Below, piece by piece: positions 12,650 to 20,774 of a DNA stretch of 50,140 nucleotides. Source of the DNA: Deltaproteobacteria bacterium GWC2_65_14 (GTDB taxonomy: Bacteria > Desulfobacterota > Deferrimicrobia > Deferrimicrobiales > Deferrimicrobiaceae); contig MGPV01000049.1 of the NCBI GenBank assembly GCA_001797615.1, positions 9,897-60,036 on the forward strand, written 5' to 3'. Every line of letters starts with the position of its first letter. The stretch's first letter is position 1. Under the pieces are notes generated by a model that saw only the letters and a program-made list of their open reading frames with translations, searched no databases and was not told the DNA's origin. The position numbers were made by a program, and so were the translations under genes.

Positions 12650-12946
12650 TTGCAGTACCGGTTCGACATTCTCCCCGGGAAGCAGAAGGAATACGAAAGA
12701 TACCGGAGCCGGGCGGGGAAGAATCTCTGGCTCAAGTTTTCCGGCGTCCGGGCGGTGCGGACCTACAGGAGCCTGCTCGGAGGCGCCTCGCCCCAGAGGG
12801 TCGTCCAGGTGGACATGGACAACCTGGCGGCCCTGGAGAGCATCCTGGCCAACCCGGCCTTCGCGAAGGCCAAGGCGGCCTTCCACGGGCTGGTGACCAA
12901 CGTGACCGATTCCCTGCTCGCACCGGAGAGCGCAAACAAGAAATAG
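12650..12946 (+). CDS. Hypothetical protein, possible dimeric alpha/beta-barrel fold
   Basis: A 98-residue protein starting at TTG 12650 (LQYRFDILPGKQKEYERYR). The frame is open further upstream, to ATG 12584 or GTG 12638. Those starts would translate the inverted repeat and give a non-protein-like N-terminus, so TTG with AGGAG 11 bases upstream is preferred. The pattern of a beta strand (YRFDILPG), a long helix, a second strand (VRTYRSLLG), another strand (RVVQVDMDNL) and a helix resembles dimeric ferredoxin-like barrels. This is a structural guess only. It follows the MDR gene and is convergent with rsmI. Confidence 0.6.
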   Translation: MQYRFDILPGKQKEYERYRSRAGKNLWLKFSGVRAVRTYRSLLGGASPQRVVQVDMDNLAALESILANPAFAKAKAAFHGLVTNVTDSLLAPESANKK

Positions 12947-12969
12947 TCCGGGGAGCGATGCGGTCCCGC

Positions 12970-13010
12970 GGGGCGGGCGCCCGAAGGGGCCGCCCGCCCC
13001 GGTTTCATTT
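12970..13010. terminator. Terminator-like hairpin between convergent genes
   Basis: GGGGCGGGCG (12970-12979) pairs with CGCCCGCCCC (12991-13000), giving a 10-bp GC stem with an 11-base loop. On the plus strand a short GGTTTCATTT follows. It lies between the ends of the hypothetical gene and rsmI. The T-run is weak, so it may act with Rho or as an RNA-end stabiliser. Confidence 0.55.
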
Positions 13011-13835
13011 CCCCCGATGCCGAAGGATCTCCGCGTAGATTTCCTTGCGGGAAAGTCCGGTCCGCTCCGCGATCTCCCGGGTGAGGTCCCGCGACGAACC
13101 GGAGGCGTCCTCGAGGGCCGCCCGCACGATCTCCTCGACGGAGAGTTCGACCGTCTTCTGCGCCCCTCCCACCACCACCGTGACCTCCCCCAGGACGGAG
13201 TCCCGGCCGCCGATCTCCCCGGCCAGCTCCGGGAGGGTCCCGCGGAGGATCTCCTCGTGGATCTTCGTGAGCTCCCGCACGACGCAGCCCCGCCGCTCCC
13301 CGAAGATCTCCGCAGCATCCTGGAGGAATCCGGCGATCCGCTGGGGGGACTCGTAGAAGATCATCGTCCTCGTCTCCCCGGCCAGCGCCTTCATCGCCTT
13401 CCGCCGCTTCTCCTTCCGGGCCGGCAGGAACCCCTCGAAGGCGAAGTGGTCGGTGGGGAGACCGGAGACCACCAGGGCCGCGACGAGCGCCGAGGGCCCC
13501 GGGACCACCTCCAGGGGAACCCCGGCGGCGATCGCCTCCCGGACCAGCTCGTACCCCGGATCCGAGATGGCGGGGGTTCCGGCGTCCGACACGAGGGCCA
13601 CGCTCTCCCCGTCCCGCAGCCGCCGGAGGATGTTCTTCCCCGCCCGCATCTTGTTGTACTCGTGGAAGATGAACAGGGGAGTCCGGATCTCGTAGCGGTT
13701 CAGCAGCTTCACGGTGCGCCGGGTGTCCTCGCAGGCGACGACCGAGACCTCCCGGAGGACCCGGATCGCCCGCAGGGTGATGTCCTCGAGGTTCCCCAGC
13801 GGCGTCGCGACGATGTACAGGGTTCCCGTGCTCAC
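13005..13835 (-). CDS. rsmI: 16S rRNA (cytidine-1402 2'-O)-methyltransferase
   Basis: A 276-residue tetrapyrrole-methylase-fold enzyme that 2'-O-methylates C1402 of 16S rRNA using SAM. Family motifs are ATPLGNLEDITLRAI at the N-terminus, ACEDTRRT, SDAGTPAISDPGYELV and VPGPSALVAALVVSGLPTD. The C-terminal helical domain (residues 235-276) is present. It starts 10 bases after the paaK stop on the same strand, so it is probably transcribed with the upstream transporter/CoA-ligase operon. That is an unusual place for this housekeeping gene. Confidence 0.95.
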   Translation of the reverse strand: MSTGTLYIVATPLGNLEDITLRAIRVLREVSVVACEDTRRTVKLLNRYEIRTPLFIFHEYNKMRAGKNILRRLRDGESVALVSDAGTPAISDPGYELVREAIAAGVPLEVVPGPSALVAALVVSGLPTDHFAFEGFLPARKEKRRKAMKALAGETRTMIFYESPQRIAGFLQDAAEIFGERRGCVVRELTKIHEEILRGTLPELAGEIGGRDSVLGEVTVVVGGAQKTVELSVEEIVRAALEDASGSSRDLTREIAERTGLSRKEIYAEILRHRGK

Positions 13836-13845
13836 CTTCGGTCCC

Positions 13846-15144
13846 TCACAGCATCCGCCGGTCGACGACCCGCCGGACCTTTCCCTCGACCCGCTCGAGG
13901 GTGCCCTCCCCCGCGAGCTTCACCTCCAGGGCGATCCCCAGGTCGTGCGCCAGCCGCTTCCGGATCGCCTCCGCCAGCACGCCGGTCTGCCGGCGTTCCC
14001 ACTCGAAGGAGGGATCCGCGCCGGCCTCGACGAGGAGCGTCGCCTCGTCCATCGGACCTTTCCGGTCGACCACGAGCTGGAAGGCGGATTCGCCCCCCGC
14101 GACCTCGTGGAGCAGCGACTCGACCTGGGAGGGGAAGACGTTCACCCCCCGGATGATCAGCATGTCGTCGGTCCGCCCCGTCACCCGGCTCATCCGCCGG
14201 CCCGTCCGCCCGCACCGGCAATTCTCCGGGAGGAGCCGGGTCAGGTCCCGGGTCCGGTACCGGATCATCGGGAAGGCCTCCTTCGTCAGGGTGGTGAGCA
14301 CGAGCTCCCCCTGCTCCCCCGCGGGGAGCGGCTTCAGCGTCTCCGGGTCGATCACTTCCGCGAGGAAGTGGTCCTCGTGGAGATGCAGCCCCTTGCGCTC
14401 CATGCACTCCCCCGCGATCCCCGGGCCCAGGACGGCCGAAATCCCGTAGTTGTCGGTCGCGATGATCCCCAGCGCCTCCTGGATCCGCTGCCGCATCCTC
14501 TCGGACCAGGGCTCCGCCCCGAAGAGGCCGTACCTGAGCGACAGGGCCGAGACGGGGATCCCCATCTCCCGGATCGTGTCGGCGATCAGCATGGCGTAGG
14601 ACGGGGTCGACACCAGCGCCGTCGTCTTGAAGTCCCTCATGATCTGGATCTGGCGGGCGGTGTTCCCGCTGGAGGCCGGGATCACGGAGGCGCCGACACG
14701 CTCCGCCCCGTAGTGCAGGCCGAACCCCCCGGTGAACAGCCCGTACCCCAGCGACACCTGCACGACGTCGTCCTTGGTCACCCCGCCCGCCGTGAGGACC
14801 CGGGCCACCAGGCTGCTCCAGGTCTTGAGGTCGTTGCGGGTGTACCCTACCACCGAGGTCCCCGTCGTGCTCGAAGAGGAGTGGATCCGGACGATCTCCC
14901 GGAGCGGGACCGCGAAGAGCCCGTACGGATAGTTCGCGAGCACGTCCTCCTTCGTCGTGAACGGCAGACGGACGATGTCGGAGAGCGACTCCACGCTCTC
15001 CGGGGTGATCCCCTCCCGGTCGAACTTCTTCCGGTAGAAGGGAACGTGGGCGTACACGCGGTTCAGGGTCGACTGCAGCCGCTCGAACTGGGTCTGCTCG
15101 AGCTCCTCCCGGTCCATGCACTCCTTGTCGCGATCCCAGTACAT
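13846..15144 (-). CDS. paaK: Phenylacetate-CoA ligase family protein
   Basis: A 432-residue AMP-forming ligase of the PaaK family, which activates phenylacetate or related aryl acids to CoA thioesters. The ATP-binding loop SSSTTGTS is near residue 90. Other features are YGISAVLGPG, YRTRDLTRL and the hinge/C-terminal GRTDDMLIIRGVNVFPSQVE typical of PaaK. Length is exactly typical. It begins 26 bases after livF on the same strand, so the transporter and the ligase form one uptake-and-activation unit. The true substrate could also be an indole- or benzoate-type acid, since the family is broad. Confidence 0.92.
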   Translation of the reverse strand: MYWDRDKECMDREELEQTQFERLQSTLNRVYAHVPFYRKKFDREGITPESVESLSDIVRLPFTTKEDVLANYPYGLFAVPLREIVRIHSSSSTTGTSVVGYTRNDLKTWSSLVARVLTAGGVTKDDVVQVSLGYGLFTGGFGLHYGAERVGASVIPASSGNTARQIQIMRDFKTTALVSTPSYAMLIADTIREMGIPVSALSLRYGLFGAEPWSERMRQRIQEALGIIATDNYGISAVLGPGIAGECMERKGLHLHEDHFLAEVIDPETLKPLPAGEQGELVLTTLTKEAFPMIRYRTRDLTRLLPENCRCGRTGRRMSRVTGRTDDMLIIRGVNVFPSQVESLLHEVAGGESAFQLVVDRKGPMDEATLLVEAGADPSFEWERRQTGVLAEAIRKRLAHDLGIALEVKLAGEGTLERVEGKVRRVVDRRML

Positions 15145-15170
15145 CGTCGGCCCTCCCGCTCCCGGATAGT

Positions 15171-15905
15171 TTACCGGTTCCCGTTCAAATCCACACCCAG
15201 GTAGGCCCGCTGCACGTCCCGGTTCGCAAGAAGCTCCTCCGACGGCCCCTGGAGCACCACCCGTCCCGTCTCCAGGACATACCCCCGTTCCGCGATCCCC
15301 AGGGCCGCCCGCGCGTTCTGCTCCACGAGAAGGATCGTCAGTCCGAGGTCCTTCCGGAGGCTCGAGATGTGGCGGAAGATCTCCTTGGCCACCAGGGGAG
15401 CGAGCCCCATGGAAGGCTCGTCGAGCAGGAGGAGGCGGGGCCGGGAAAGCAGCGAACGGCCGATCGCGAGCATCTGCTGCTCGCCGCCGGAGAGGGTCCC
15501 CGCAAGCTGCCGTTCCCGCTCCTTCAGCCTGGGGAAGAGGCCGAAGATCCGCTCGAGGTCCTCCTCCGCCTCCGCTTTCCGCTTCCTCCGGTACTGGACG
15601 TAGGATCCCAGCACCAGGTTCTCCCGGACGGTCATCGGGGCGAAGACCTGCCTTCCCTCGGGCACCAGCGAGCAGCCGAGGAACACGATCCTCTCGGGAG
15701 GCTCGTTCCGGAGGTCCCGCTTCTCGAAGAGGATCTCCCCCCCCTTGCCGTTCAGAAGACCGGAAACCGTCCGAAGGAGGGTGGTCTTCCCCGCGCCGTT
15801 CGCGCCGATGACGGTGACGATCTCCCCGGGGTTGATGTGCATCGACACCTTCCGGAGCACCTTCAGCCGGCCGTATCCCGCCTCGAGATTCCGGATCCTA
15901 AGCAT
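15171..15905 (-). CDS. livF: Branched-chain amino acid-type ABC transporter, ATPase LivF (system 1)
   Basis: A 244-residue ABC ATPase. Walker A is GANGAGKTT, the signature is LSGGEQQM, Walker B is LLLLDEPSMGL, and the switch His region is VEQNA, the usual LivF form. It powers a HAAT-family importer together with LivG and the two permeases. It overlaps the livG 3' end by 8 bases. Such transporters import branched-chain amino acids but are also documented for aromatic acids. The adjacent paaK supports an aromatic substrate here. Confidence 0.93.
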   Translation of the reverse strand: MLRIRNLEAGYGRLKVLRKVSMHINPGEIVTVIGANGAGKTTLLRTVSGLLNGKGGEILFEKRDLRNEPPERIVFLGCSLVPEGRQVFAPMTVRENLVLGSYVQYRRKRKAEAEEDLERIFGLFPRLKERERQLAGTLSGGEQQMLAIGRSLLSRPRLLLLDEPSMGLAPLVAKEIFRHISSLRKDLGLTILLVEQNARAALGIAERGYVLETGRVVLQGPSEELLANRDVQRAYLGVDLNGNR

Positions 15906-16662
15906 CGTTCTCCCCGAGGTAGACCCGGATCACTTCCCGGTTCCTCTGGATCGCCTTCGGCACGTCCTCGGCGATCTTCTTTCCGTAGGAGAGCACGACG
16001 ATCTCGTCGGAGATGTCCATGACCAGCGCCATGTCGTGCTCCACGAGGAGGACGGTGATCCCCATTTCCCCCCGGATCCGCGCGATCCGTTTTCCCATCT
16101 CGGTGGTCTCCGAGATGTTCAATCCCGCCGCCGGCTCGTCCAGCAGCAGGATGCGCGGCTTGCAGGCGAGCGCCCTCCCCAGCTCGACGACCCGCTGCAG
16201 CCCGTAGGGGAGGCTGGTCGCCTCGTCGTCGGCCACCTTGTCGATCCCGAGCAGCCCGAGGATCTCCCGGCACTCCTCCCTTACCCTGCGCTCCTCCTTC
16301 CGGGTGAACGGAAGGTGGAGCATGCCGGCGAGGAACTCCCCCCGGCTGTGGACGTGGGCGCCGACCATTACCGTCTCCAGGACGCTCATCTTCGGGAAGA
16401 GCCGGATCTGCTGGAAGGTCCGGGTCATCCCCCGGGCGGCGATCCGGTGGGGCGGAAGCCCGCGCATCTCCTCGCCGTCGAAGACGATCGACCCCTGCTG
16501 CGGGGGAAGGAACCCGGAGACCAGGTTGAAGAGGGTCGTCTTCCCCGCCCCGTTCGGGCCGATGAGCGCCTTGATCGCCCCGCCGGGGACGTCGAAGGAG
16601 ACGTCGTCGACCGCCTGGACTCCCCCGAAGTTCTTGCTCACTCCCCGGACCGACAGCAGCAT
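15898..16662 (-). CDS. livG: Branched-chain amino acid-type ABC transporter, ATPase LivG (system 1)
   Basis: A 254-residue ABC ATPase with Walker A GPNGAGKTT, the LivG-type RTFQQIRLF after the Q-loop and Walker B LLLDEPAAGLN. The ABC signature is altered to LPYGLQRVVELGRAL, as usual for LivG proteins, and VEHDM forms the switch. The start ATG 16662 shares one base with the livM stop. The frame remains open upstream through livM, but LivG homology begins here. It is the partner of LivF in the heterodimeric ATPase. Confidence 0.93.
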   Translation of the reverse strand: MLLSVRGVSKNFGGVQAVDDVSFDVPGGAIKALIGPNGAGKTTLFNLVSGFLPPQQGSIVFDGEEMRGLPPHRIAARGMTRTFQQIRLFPKMSVLETVMVGAHVHSRGEFLAGMLHLPFTRKEERRVREECREILGLLGIDKVADDEATSLPYGLQRVVELGRALACKPRILLLDEPAAGLNISETTEMGKRIARIRGEMGITVLLVEHDMALVMDISDEIVVLSYGKKIAEDVPKAIQRNREVIRVYLGENDA

Positions 16663-17735
16663 CAGGAGGCGCCCTCCCCGGTACCGGCTCGCTGGAAGAG
16701 CCCCCGGAGGTCGTCGACCATCCCCCTCCGGAGGAGCCCGTCCGGCGCGAAGAGCATGATCAGGATCAGAATGACTCCGAAGACGGCGTCGTCGTACGTC
16801 CCGAAATAGCCCCGGAGGGAGAGGTAGTTCAGCACCAGGCTCATGGAGAGCGCCCCCCAGAGGTTCGCCATCCCCCCGATGGCGACGATCGCCAGGTAGC
16901 GCACCGACTTCATGACCGAGGATTCCGAGGGGCCGATCCCGCCGTTGTAGTGGGTCAGGAGAACCCCCGCCACCGCCGCGAAGGCGGCGCTGACCACGAA
17001 GATCTTCAGCTTGTACCGCGCCGTGGGAATCCCCATCGCCTCGGCGGCATCCTCCGCGCCGTGGATCGAGGCGAGCGCCCTTCCCACGCGGGAGCGGACG
17101 AGGTTCAGCAGGAAGACCATCCCCAGGATCACGAATCCCCAGGCGACATAATAATTCATCACCCGGAGGGAGGATTTCCCGGACACCGAGATCCCCGGAA
17201 GCAGGGGAAAGGCCGGGACGTCGTAGATCCCGTCCGCCGAGCCGACCAGCTCGGTCCCGAGAACGATCCGGTAGACGATGATGCCGAACCCCAGCGTGGC
17301 CATTGCGAGGTAGTGCCCCTTCAGCTTGAGGACCGGCCCCCCGATGGCATAGGCGACGGCGATGGCGCTGAGCACCGCGAAAATGCACGCGGGCCAGGGA
17401 TGGACCGTGAGCAGCTCCCCCCCGTAGAGGTCGGGGCGGCGCGTGAGAATCCCCAATGCGGCCAGCCCCGAGACGACGGGTCCCTTGTAGGCCGAAAGGT
17501 TGTGGGTGGTCAGCAGCGCGGAGAGATACCCCCCGATCGCGAAGAAGCCGGCGTGCCCGATCGAGATCTGCCCGGCATACCCGGTGACGATGCAGAGACC
17601 GAGCACGACCAGCGTGTAGTAGGCGGACATCGTCAACTGGGTCAGGTGGTACACGTTCCCGGTCAGGGAGGCCGCCAGCTGGATCGCTCCGACCACCGCG
17701 GCGCACCCCGCGATCTGGAGCCCCTGTTTCCTCAT
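16662..17735 (-). CDS. livM: Branched-chain amino acid-type ABC transporter, permease LivM (system 1)
   Basis: A 357-residue membrane protein with about ten hydrophobic helices and the LivM signature region GYAGQISIGHAGFFAIGGYLSALL near residue 55. The cytoplasmic coupling loop SIHGAEDAAEAMGIPTARYKLKIF contacts the ATPases. Start and stop each overlap a neighbouring gene by one base. It forms the channel with LivH in the inner membrane. There is a slightly hydrophilic C-terminal tail (RRGMVDDLRGLFQRAGTGEGAS). Confidence 0.92.
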   Translation of the reverse strand: MRKQGLQIAGCAAVVGAIQLAASLTGNVYHLTQLTMSAYYTLVVLGLCIVTGYAGQISIGHAGFFAIGGYLSALLTTHNLSAYKGPVVSGLAALGILTRRPDLYGGELLTVHPWPACIFAVLSAIAVAYAIGGPVLKLKGHYLAMATLGFGIIVYRIVLGTELVGSADGIYDVPAFPLLPGISVSGKSSLRVMNYYVAWGFVILGMVFLLNLVRSRVGRALASIHGAEDAAEAMGIPTARYKLKIFVVSAAFAAVAGVLLTHYNGGIGPSESSVMKSVRYLAIVAIGGMANLWGALSMSLVLNYLSLRGYFGTYDDAVFGVILILIMLFAPDGLLRRGMVDDLRGLFQRAGTGEGAS

Positions 17736-18625
17736 CAGAACTCCTTCAGGCGGGCCACTTCGGTGCTCCCGAACAGTCCGCTGGGCCGGACGAACAGGAT
17801 GACGAGCAGGATGGCGACCGAGATCACGTCCTTGTAGGCCGCCGGGAGCACCGAGATGCTGAAGGACTCGAGAATCCCGAGCAGCATCCCCGCGCCGGCG
17901 GAGGCCAGGCTGTTTCCCAGCCCCCCGAGGATCGCGACCGTGAACCCCTTGATCGCCAGCGGCACCCCGCTGTCATACGACACGTAGGTGATCGGGGAGA
18001 CGATGCACCCTCCGAGCGCCCCGATCGCGGCGCTGAGCATGAACGAGAAGGTCACCATGTTCTTCGCGCTGATGCCGCACAGCCGCGCGGCGTCCCGGTT
18101 CGCGGCGCAGGCCCGCATCTGCATCCCCAGCAGGGTGTACCGGAAGAAGCCTCCCAGGATCGCCACCACGACCGCGCCGATGCCGACCACCCAGAGCACC
18201 TGCGGAGAGATGTACACCCCGCCCAGCCGGATCGAGGTCACCGACGTCCCGGTGAAGTAGGGAAGGGCCCGAACGCTCTCCCCCCAGATGTGAAGCGCCG
18301 CTTCCCGGATCAGGATCGAAAGCCCGATCGTGATGACGATCATCCGCAGCACCGAGGGACGGTGGAGCCAGCGGATGAACAGGATCTCGATGAGGGCGCC
18401 GACCGCCGTGGTGACGAGCACGGCCCCCAGGATCGCCGCGGGGAGCGGGAGCACCCGGGAGAGGGTCACGGCGGTCATCCCGCCGAGCATGACGAACTCC
18501 CCCTGGGCGAAGTTGATGATCCCCGTCGTGTTGTAGATGATGTTGAACCCGATGGCGACGATCCCGTAGATCGTTCCGTAGGTGACTCCGGCGACCACGT
18601 ATTGCAGGAACAGCTCGAGGTTCAT
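17735..18625 (-). CDS. livH: Branched-chain amino acid-type ABC transporter, permease LivH (system 1)
   Basis: A 296-residue integral membrane protein with the LivH family opening GVTYGTIYGIVAIGFNIIY, then INFAQGEFVMLGGM. The EAA-like coupling segment is RACAANRDAARLCGI. It is separated from the binding-protein gene by 80 bases that contain a strong hairpin with a T-tract (18637-18676). This arrangement usually makes the binding protein more abundant than the permeases. Confidence 0.92.
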   Translation of the reverse strand: MNLELFLQYVVAGVTYGTIYGIVAIGFNIIYNTTGIINFAQGEFVMLGGMTAVTLSRVLPLPAAILGAVLVTTAVGALIEILFIRWLHRPSVLRMIVITIGLSILIREAALHIWGESVRALPYFTGTSVTSIRLGGVYISPQVLWVVGIGAVVVAILGGFFRYTLLGMQMRACAANRDAARLCGISAKNMVTFSFMLSAAIGALGGCIVSPITYVSYDSGVPLAIKGFTVAILGGLGNSLASAGAGMLLGILESFSISVLPAAYKDVISVAILLVILFVRPSGLFGSTEVARLKEF

Positions 18626-18636
18626 CGCGCCCCGTC

Positions 18637-18676
18637 AACAAAACGGGAGTATCCGCGGCGTGCGCGGATACTCCCG
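18637..18676 (-). terminator. Attenuator-like hairpin between livJ and livH (system 1)
   Basis: CGGGAGTATCCGCG (18644-18657) and CGCGGATACTCCCG (18663-18676) form a perfect 14-bp stem with a 5-base loop. Read on the minus strand, the stem is followed by TTTTGTT (18643-18637). This is an intrinsic-terminator layout placed inside the operon. It probably allows partial read-through into livHMGF, or protects the 3' end of the livJ message. Confidence 0.75.
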
Positions 18677-18705
18677 CGGTAAAGTTTCCTGCCGATCCGC
18701 CCTTC

Positions 18706-19854
18706 CTACTTCCCGTACAGTGCGAACTTCCCGTCCTTCACGGTGAGCAGTTCGAACGCGTCGATCCCGAGGCCGTTGTGGTCCTGCGCCGAGAAGTTGA
18801 AGACGCCGCCGGTGCCGATGAACCCCCGCATCGTCTCGATCGCGTCGCGCACCTTCTCCTTGTCGGTGCTGCCCGCCTTCTCGATCGCCTTCGCGAGGAT
18901 CATGAAGGCGTCATAGCCATGCCCTCCGAAGGTGCTGGCATCCTCCTTGTACTTCTTCTCGTAGTCGTTCTTGTACTTCATGAGGACCGCTTTCTGTGGA
19001 TTGGAATCCGGAAGGACCTCCGCGACGAGCAGCCGGCCGGCGGGGAAGATGACCCCCTCCGCGGCCGCCCCGGCGGCCGCCACATACTTGATGTTCCCGA
19101 ATCCGTGGCTCTGGAAGATGGGCCCCGCGAATCCGATCTGGCGGGCGTTCTTGATCACGATCGACTGGGCCGGAACGATTGACCAGTTCACGATCGCCTC
19201 GACGTTGGCCGCCTTGAGCTTGGTCACCTCGGCCGTCAGGTCGGTGGAGGCCTTGTCGTAGACCTCGTTGGCCACGATCGTGATGCCGTTCTCCGGAGCC
19301 AGCTTTTCGATCTGCCCCTTCCCTGCGCTGCCGAAGCCGTCGTTGCCCGACAGGACGCCGATCTTGGAGATCTTCATCCTCTTCATCTGGTTGAAGATCG
19401 CCTGGATGGCATCGCTGTCCTTCTGCGGGGTCTTGAAGACCCACTTCGCCACCGGGTTCACGATCACCTCGGCCGCCGCGCAGGAGAGGAGGATCGTCTT
19501 CCCCCCCTCGGCGATCCCCTTGATCTGCATCGTCTCCCCGCTCGTGGAGGGTCCCAGGATCGCCAGCACCTTCTTCTCCTCGATCAGCTGCTTGGCGAAG
19601 GAGACCGCCTTCTCGGGACTCGCCCCCGAATCCATGATGAACAGCTCGACCTTGTGCCCGTTGATCCCTCCCTTGGCGTTGACCTCCTCGGCGAGCATTT
19701 CGAGAGTCCTCGCCTCGGGCCCTCCGAGAAACGAGGCCGGTCCGGTCACCGCGAGGATCGCCCCCACGCGGATCGGCTCCGCCGCCTGGACCACGGTTCC
19801 GGCCAGCAGGAGCGCCATCAGGATCCCCAACACCATCCGTTTCTTTCCCTTCAT
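18706..19854 (-). CDS. Periplasmic substrate-binding protein of liv-type ABC system 1
   Basis: A 382-residue type I periplasmic binding protein (Peripla_BP_6/LivJ family). A signal peptide (MKGKKRMVLGILMALLLAGTV then VQAAEP) is followed by the typical IRVGAILAVTGPASFLGGP and GHKVELFIMDSGASPEKAV. The start chosen is ATG 19854, with AAGGAGGAGGAG just upstream. The open frame extends 13 codons further but those are not signal-like. It determines the substrate of the transporter. The paaK neighbour hints at an aromatic acid, but a branched-chain amino acid cannot be excluded. Confidence 0.92.
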   Translation of the reverse strand: MKGKKRMVLGILMALLLAGTVVQAAEPIRVGAILAVTGPASFLGGPEARTLEMLAEEVNAKGGINGHKVELFIMDSGASPEKAVSFAKQLIEEKKVLAILGPSTSGETMQIKGIAEGGKTILLSCAAAEVIVNPVAKWVFKTPQKDSDAIQAIFNQMKRMKISKIGVLSGNDGFGSAGKGQIEKLAPENGITIVANEVYDKASTDLTAEVTKLKAANVEAIVNWSIVPAQSIVIKNARQIGFAGPIFQSHGFGNIKYVAAAGAAAEGVIFPAGRLLVAEVLPDSNPQKAVLMKYKNDYEKKYKEDASTFGGHGYDAFMILAKAIEKAGSTDKEKVRDAIETMRGFIGTGGVFNFSAQDHNGLGIDAFELLTVKDGKFALYGK

Positions 19855-19953
19855 CTCCTCCTCCTTCCGATGTTCGGAATTGGACGACGGCAACGGTGCG
19901 AAGCCGCCGTTTCCCGTCGACTCCTTGAAAATCCTTCAATTACAAAAGGCTAA

Positions 19954-19979
19954 GCTGTTTCCCCCCGTGAGAAAACAGC
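19954..19979 (-). promoter_or_regulatory. Leader hairpin upstream of liv system 1
   Basis: GCTGTTT (19954-19960) pairs with AAACAGC (19973-19979) in the presumed 5' leader of the transporter mRNA. On the minus strand it is followed by TTAGCCTTTTG. It could be a weak attenuator. The stem is only 7 bp, so this is tentative. Confidence 0.3.
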
Positions 19980-20019
19980 CGGAGCCCCACCCCCCAACCG
20001 GCCCCGGATATTTCGCAAA

Positions 20020-20048
20020 AAAGTACCACAATGCCATTTGTCTGTCAA
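20020..20048 (-). promoter_or_regulatory. Promoter of liv system 1 with embedded motif
   Basis: On the minus strand TTGACA (20048-20043) is followed by a 17-base spacer and TACTTT (20025-20020). This is a strong sigma-70-type promoter about 165 bases from the binding-protein start codon. The motif GGCATTGTGGTACT (20035-20022) covers the spacer end and the start of the -10. It shares AAATGGYATTGTGGTAC with the oah promoter at 24031. Confidence 0.7.
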
Positions 20049-20236
20049 CGCAATGTGATACGCCGTTTTACGAAAAAATATTCACGGAGGGAGCACTGCC
20101 CGATAACGATCACCAGGGACCGTCGACCCGCCCCCCCCGGTTCGACCCATGCGTATACTAATACAGGAATCCGGTCGGAGTCCATAGCGGATATCGCCCG
20201 CACGATGGGAGCGGAATCTCTCCGGCCGGAAATCGC

Positions 20237-20270
20237 TTGCTAATTTTCCTAATTGTGGTATTAAGGTACC
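20237..20270 (+). promoter_or_regulatory. Promoter of the GNAT-Rrf2 operon with embedded motif
   Basis: TTGCTA (20237-20242), a 16-base spacer and TATTAA (20259-20264) form a promoter ahead of the GNAT gene. The 14-base inverted repeat GGTATTAAGGTACC (20257-20270; GGTA-N6-TACC) covers the -10. The near-identical GGTATTGTGGTACC covers the oah promoter. This suggests autoregulation by the Rrf2-family protein encoded in the operon. Confidence 0.6.
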
Positions 20271-20308
20271 AAATTGATCAACACCGGTCACCTACGGCAA
20301 GGGGTGAA

Positions 20309-20755
20309 ATGAACGAGCAGATCCTCATACGAAACGCCGTCTCATCCGACCTCGAGGCCATCATCGCGCTGGACGAGGTGGGGTCCGAGGAGGAGAAACC
20401 GGCCTATTGGCGAGGGATTTTCGACCACTACGTGGCCGTCGGGAGAAAGGACCGGGTGTTCCTGGTCGCGGAAACCGGCGACAGGGTCGTCGGGTTCATC
20501 ACCGGCGAAGTCCGCGCATGGGAGTTCGGGTCGCCCCCATGTGGATGGGTGTTCGCGCTGGGCGTGTCCCCGAAGATGCGCGGGAGGGGGATCGCCCGGG
20601 GGATGTTCGAGGAAATCTGCAGGCGGCTCCGGCAGGCCGACGTCACCACGGTCCGGACGATGGTGGACCGGAACAACAAGGAAATGCTCTCCTTCTTCCG
20701 GAGCCAGGATCTGCGCACCGGCCGGTATGTCGAGCTCGAGAAGGAGATCGATTGA
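20309..20755 (+). CDS. GNAT-family N-acetyltransferase
   Basis: A 148-residue Gcn5-related acetyltransferase. It has the N-terminal IRNAVSSDLEAIIALD, the central VFLVAETGDRVVGFITGEV and the acetyl-CoA-binding loop LGVSPKMRGRGIARGMFEEI (Q/RxxGxG/A form). The conserved DRNNKEMLSFFRSQDL follows near the end. ATG 20309 is preceded by AAGGGG. The substrate is unknown. Linkage to a regulator and to CoA-ligase genes makes protein-lysine acetylation of a ligase a reasonable idea, but this is inference. The next gene starts 19 bases downstream. Confidence 0.85.
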   Translation: MNEQILIRNAVSSDLEAIIALDEVGSEEEKPAYWRGIFDHYVAVGRKDRVFLVAETGDRVVGFITGEVRAWEFGSPPCGWVFALGVSPKMRGRGIARGMFEEICRRLRQADVTTVRTMVDRNNKEMLSFFRSQDLRTGRYVELEKEID

Positions 20756-20774
20756 CCTGCAGCGGGGGTTTCCG

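Larger units (their letters stand above)
19855..20308. other. Intergenic regulatory region (454 bases)
   Basis: This is the only long gene-free stretch in the window. It is richer in A/T than its surroundings and holds the leftward promoter of transporter system 1 (20020-20048), a leader hairpin (19954-19979) and the rightward GNAT-Rrf2 promoter (20237-20264). Each promoter has a copy of the motif GGYATTNNGGTACY. Between 20049 and 20236 nothing recognisable was found. Short open frames there have no protein-like features. Confidence 0.7.

Noticed and set aside
20031-20243. A 70-codon open frame in the liv-1/GNAT intergenic region
   Set aside because: No ribosome-binding site, no protein-like composition, and it runs through the promoters and their motifs.
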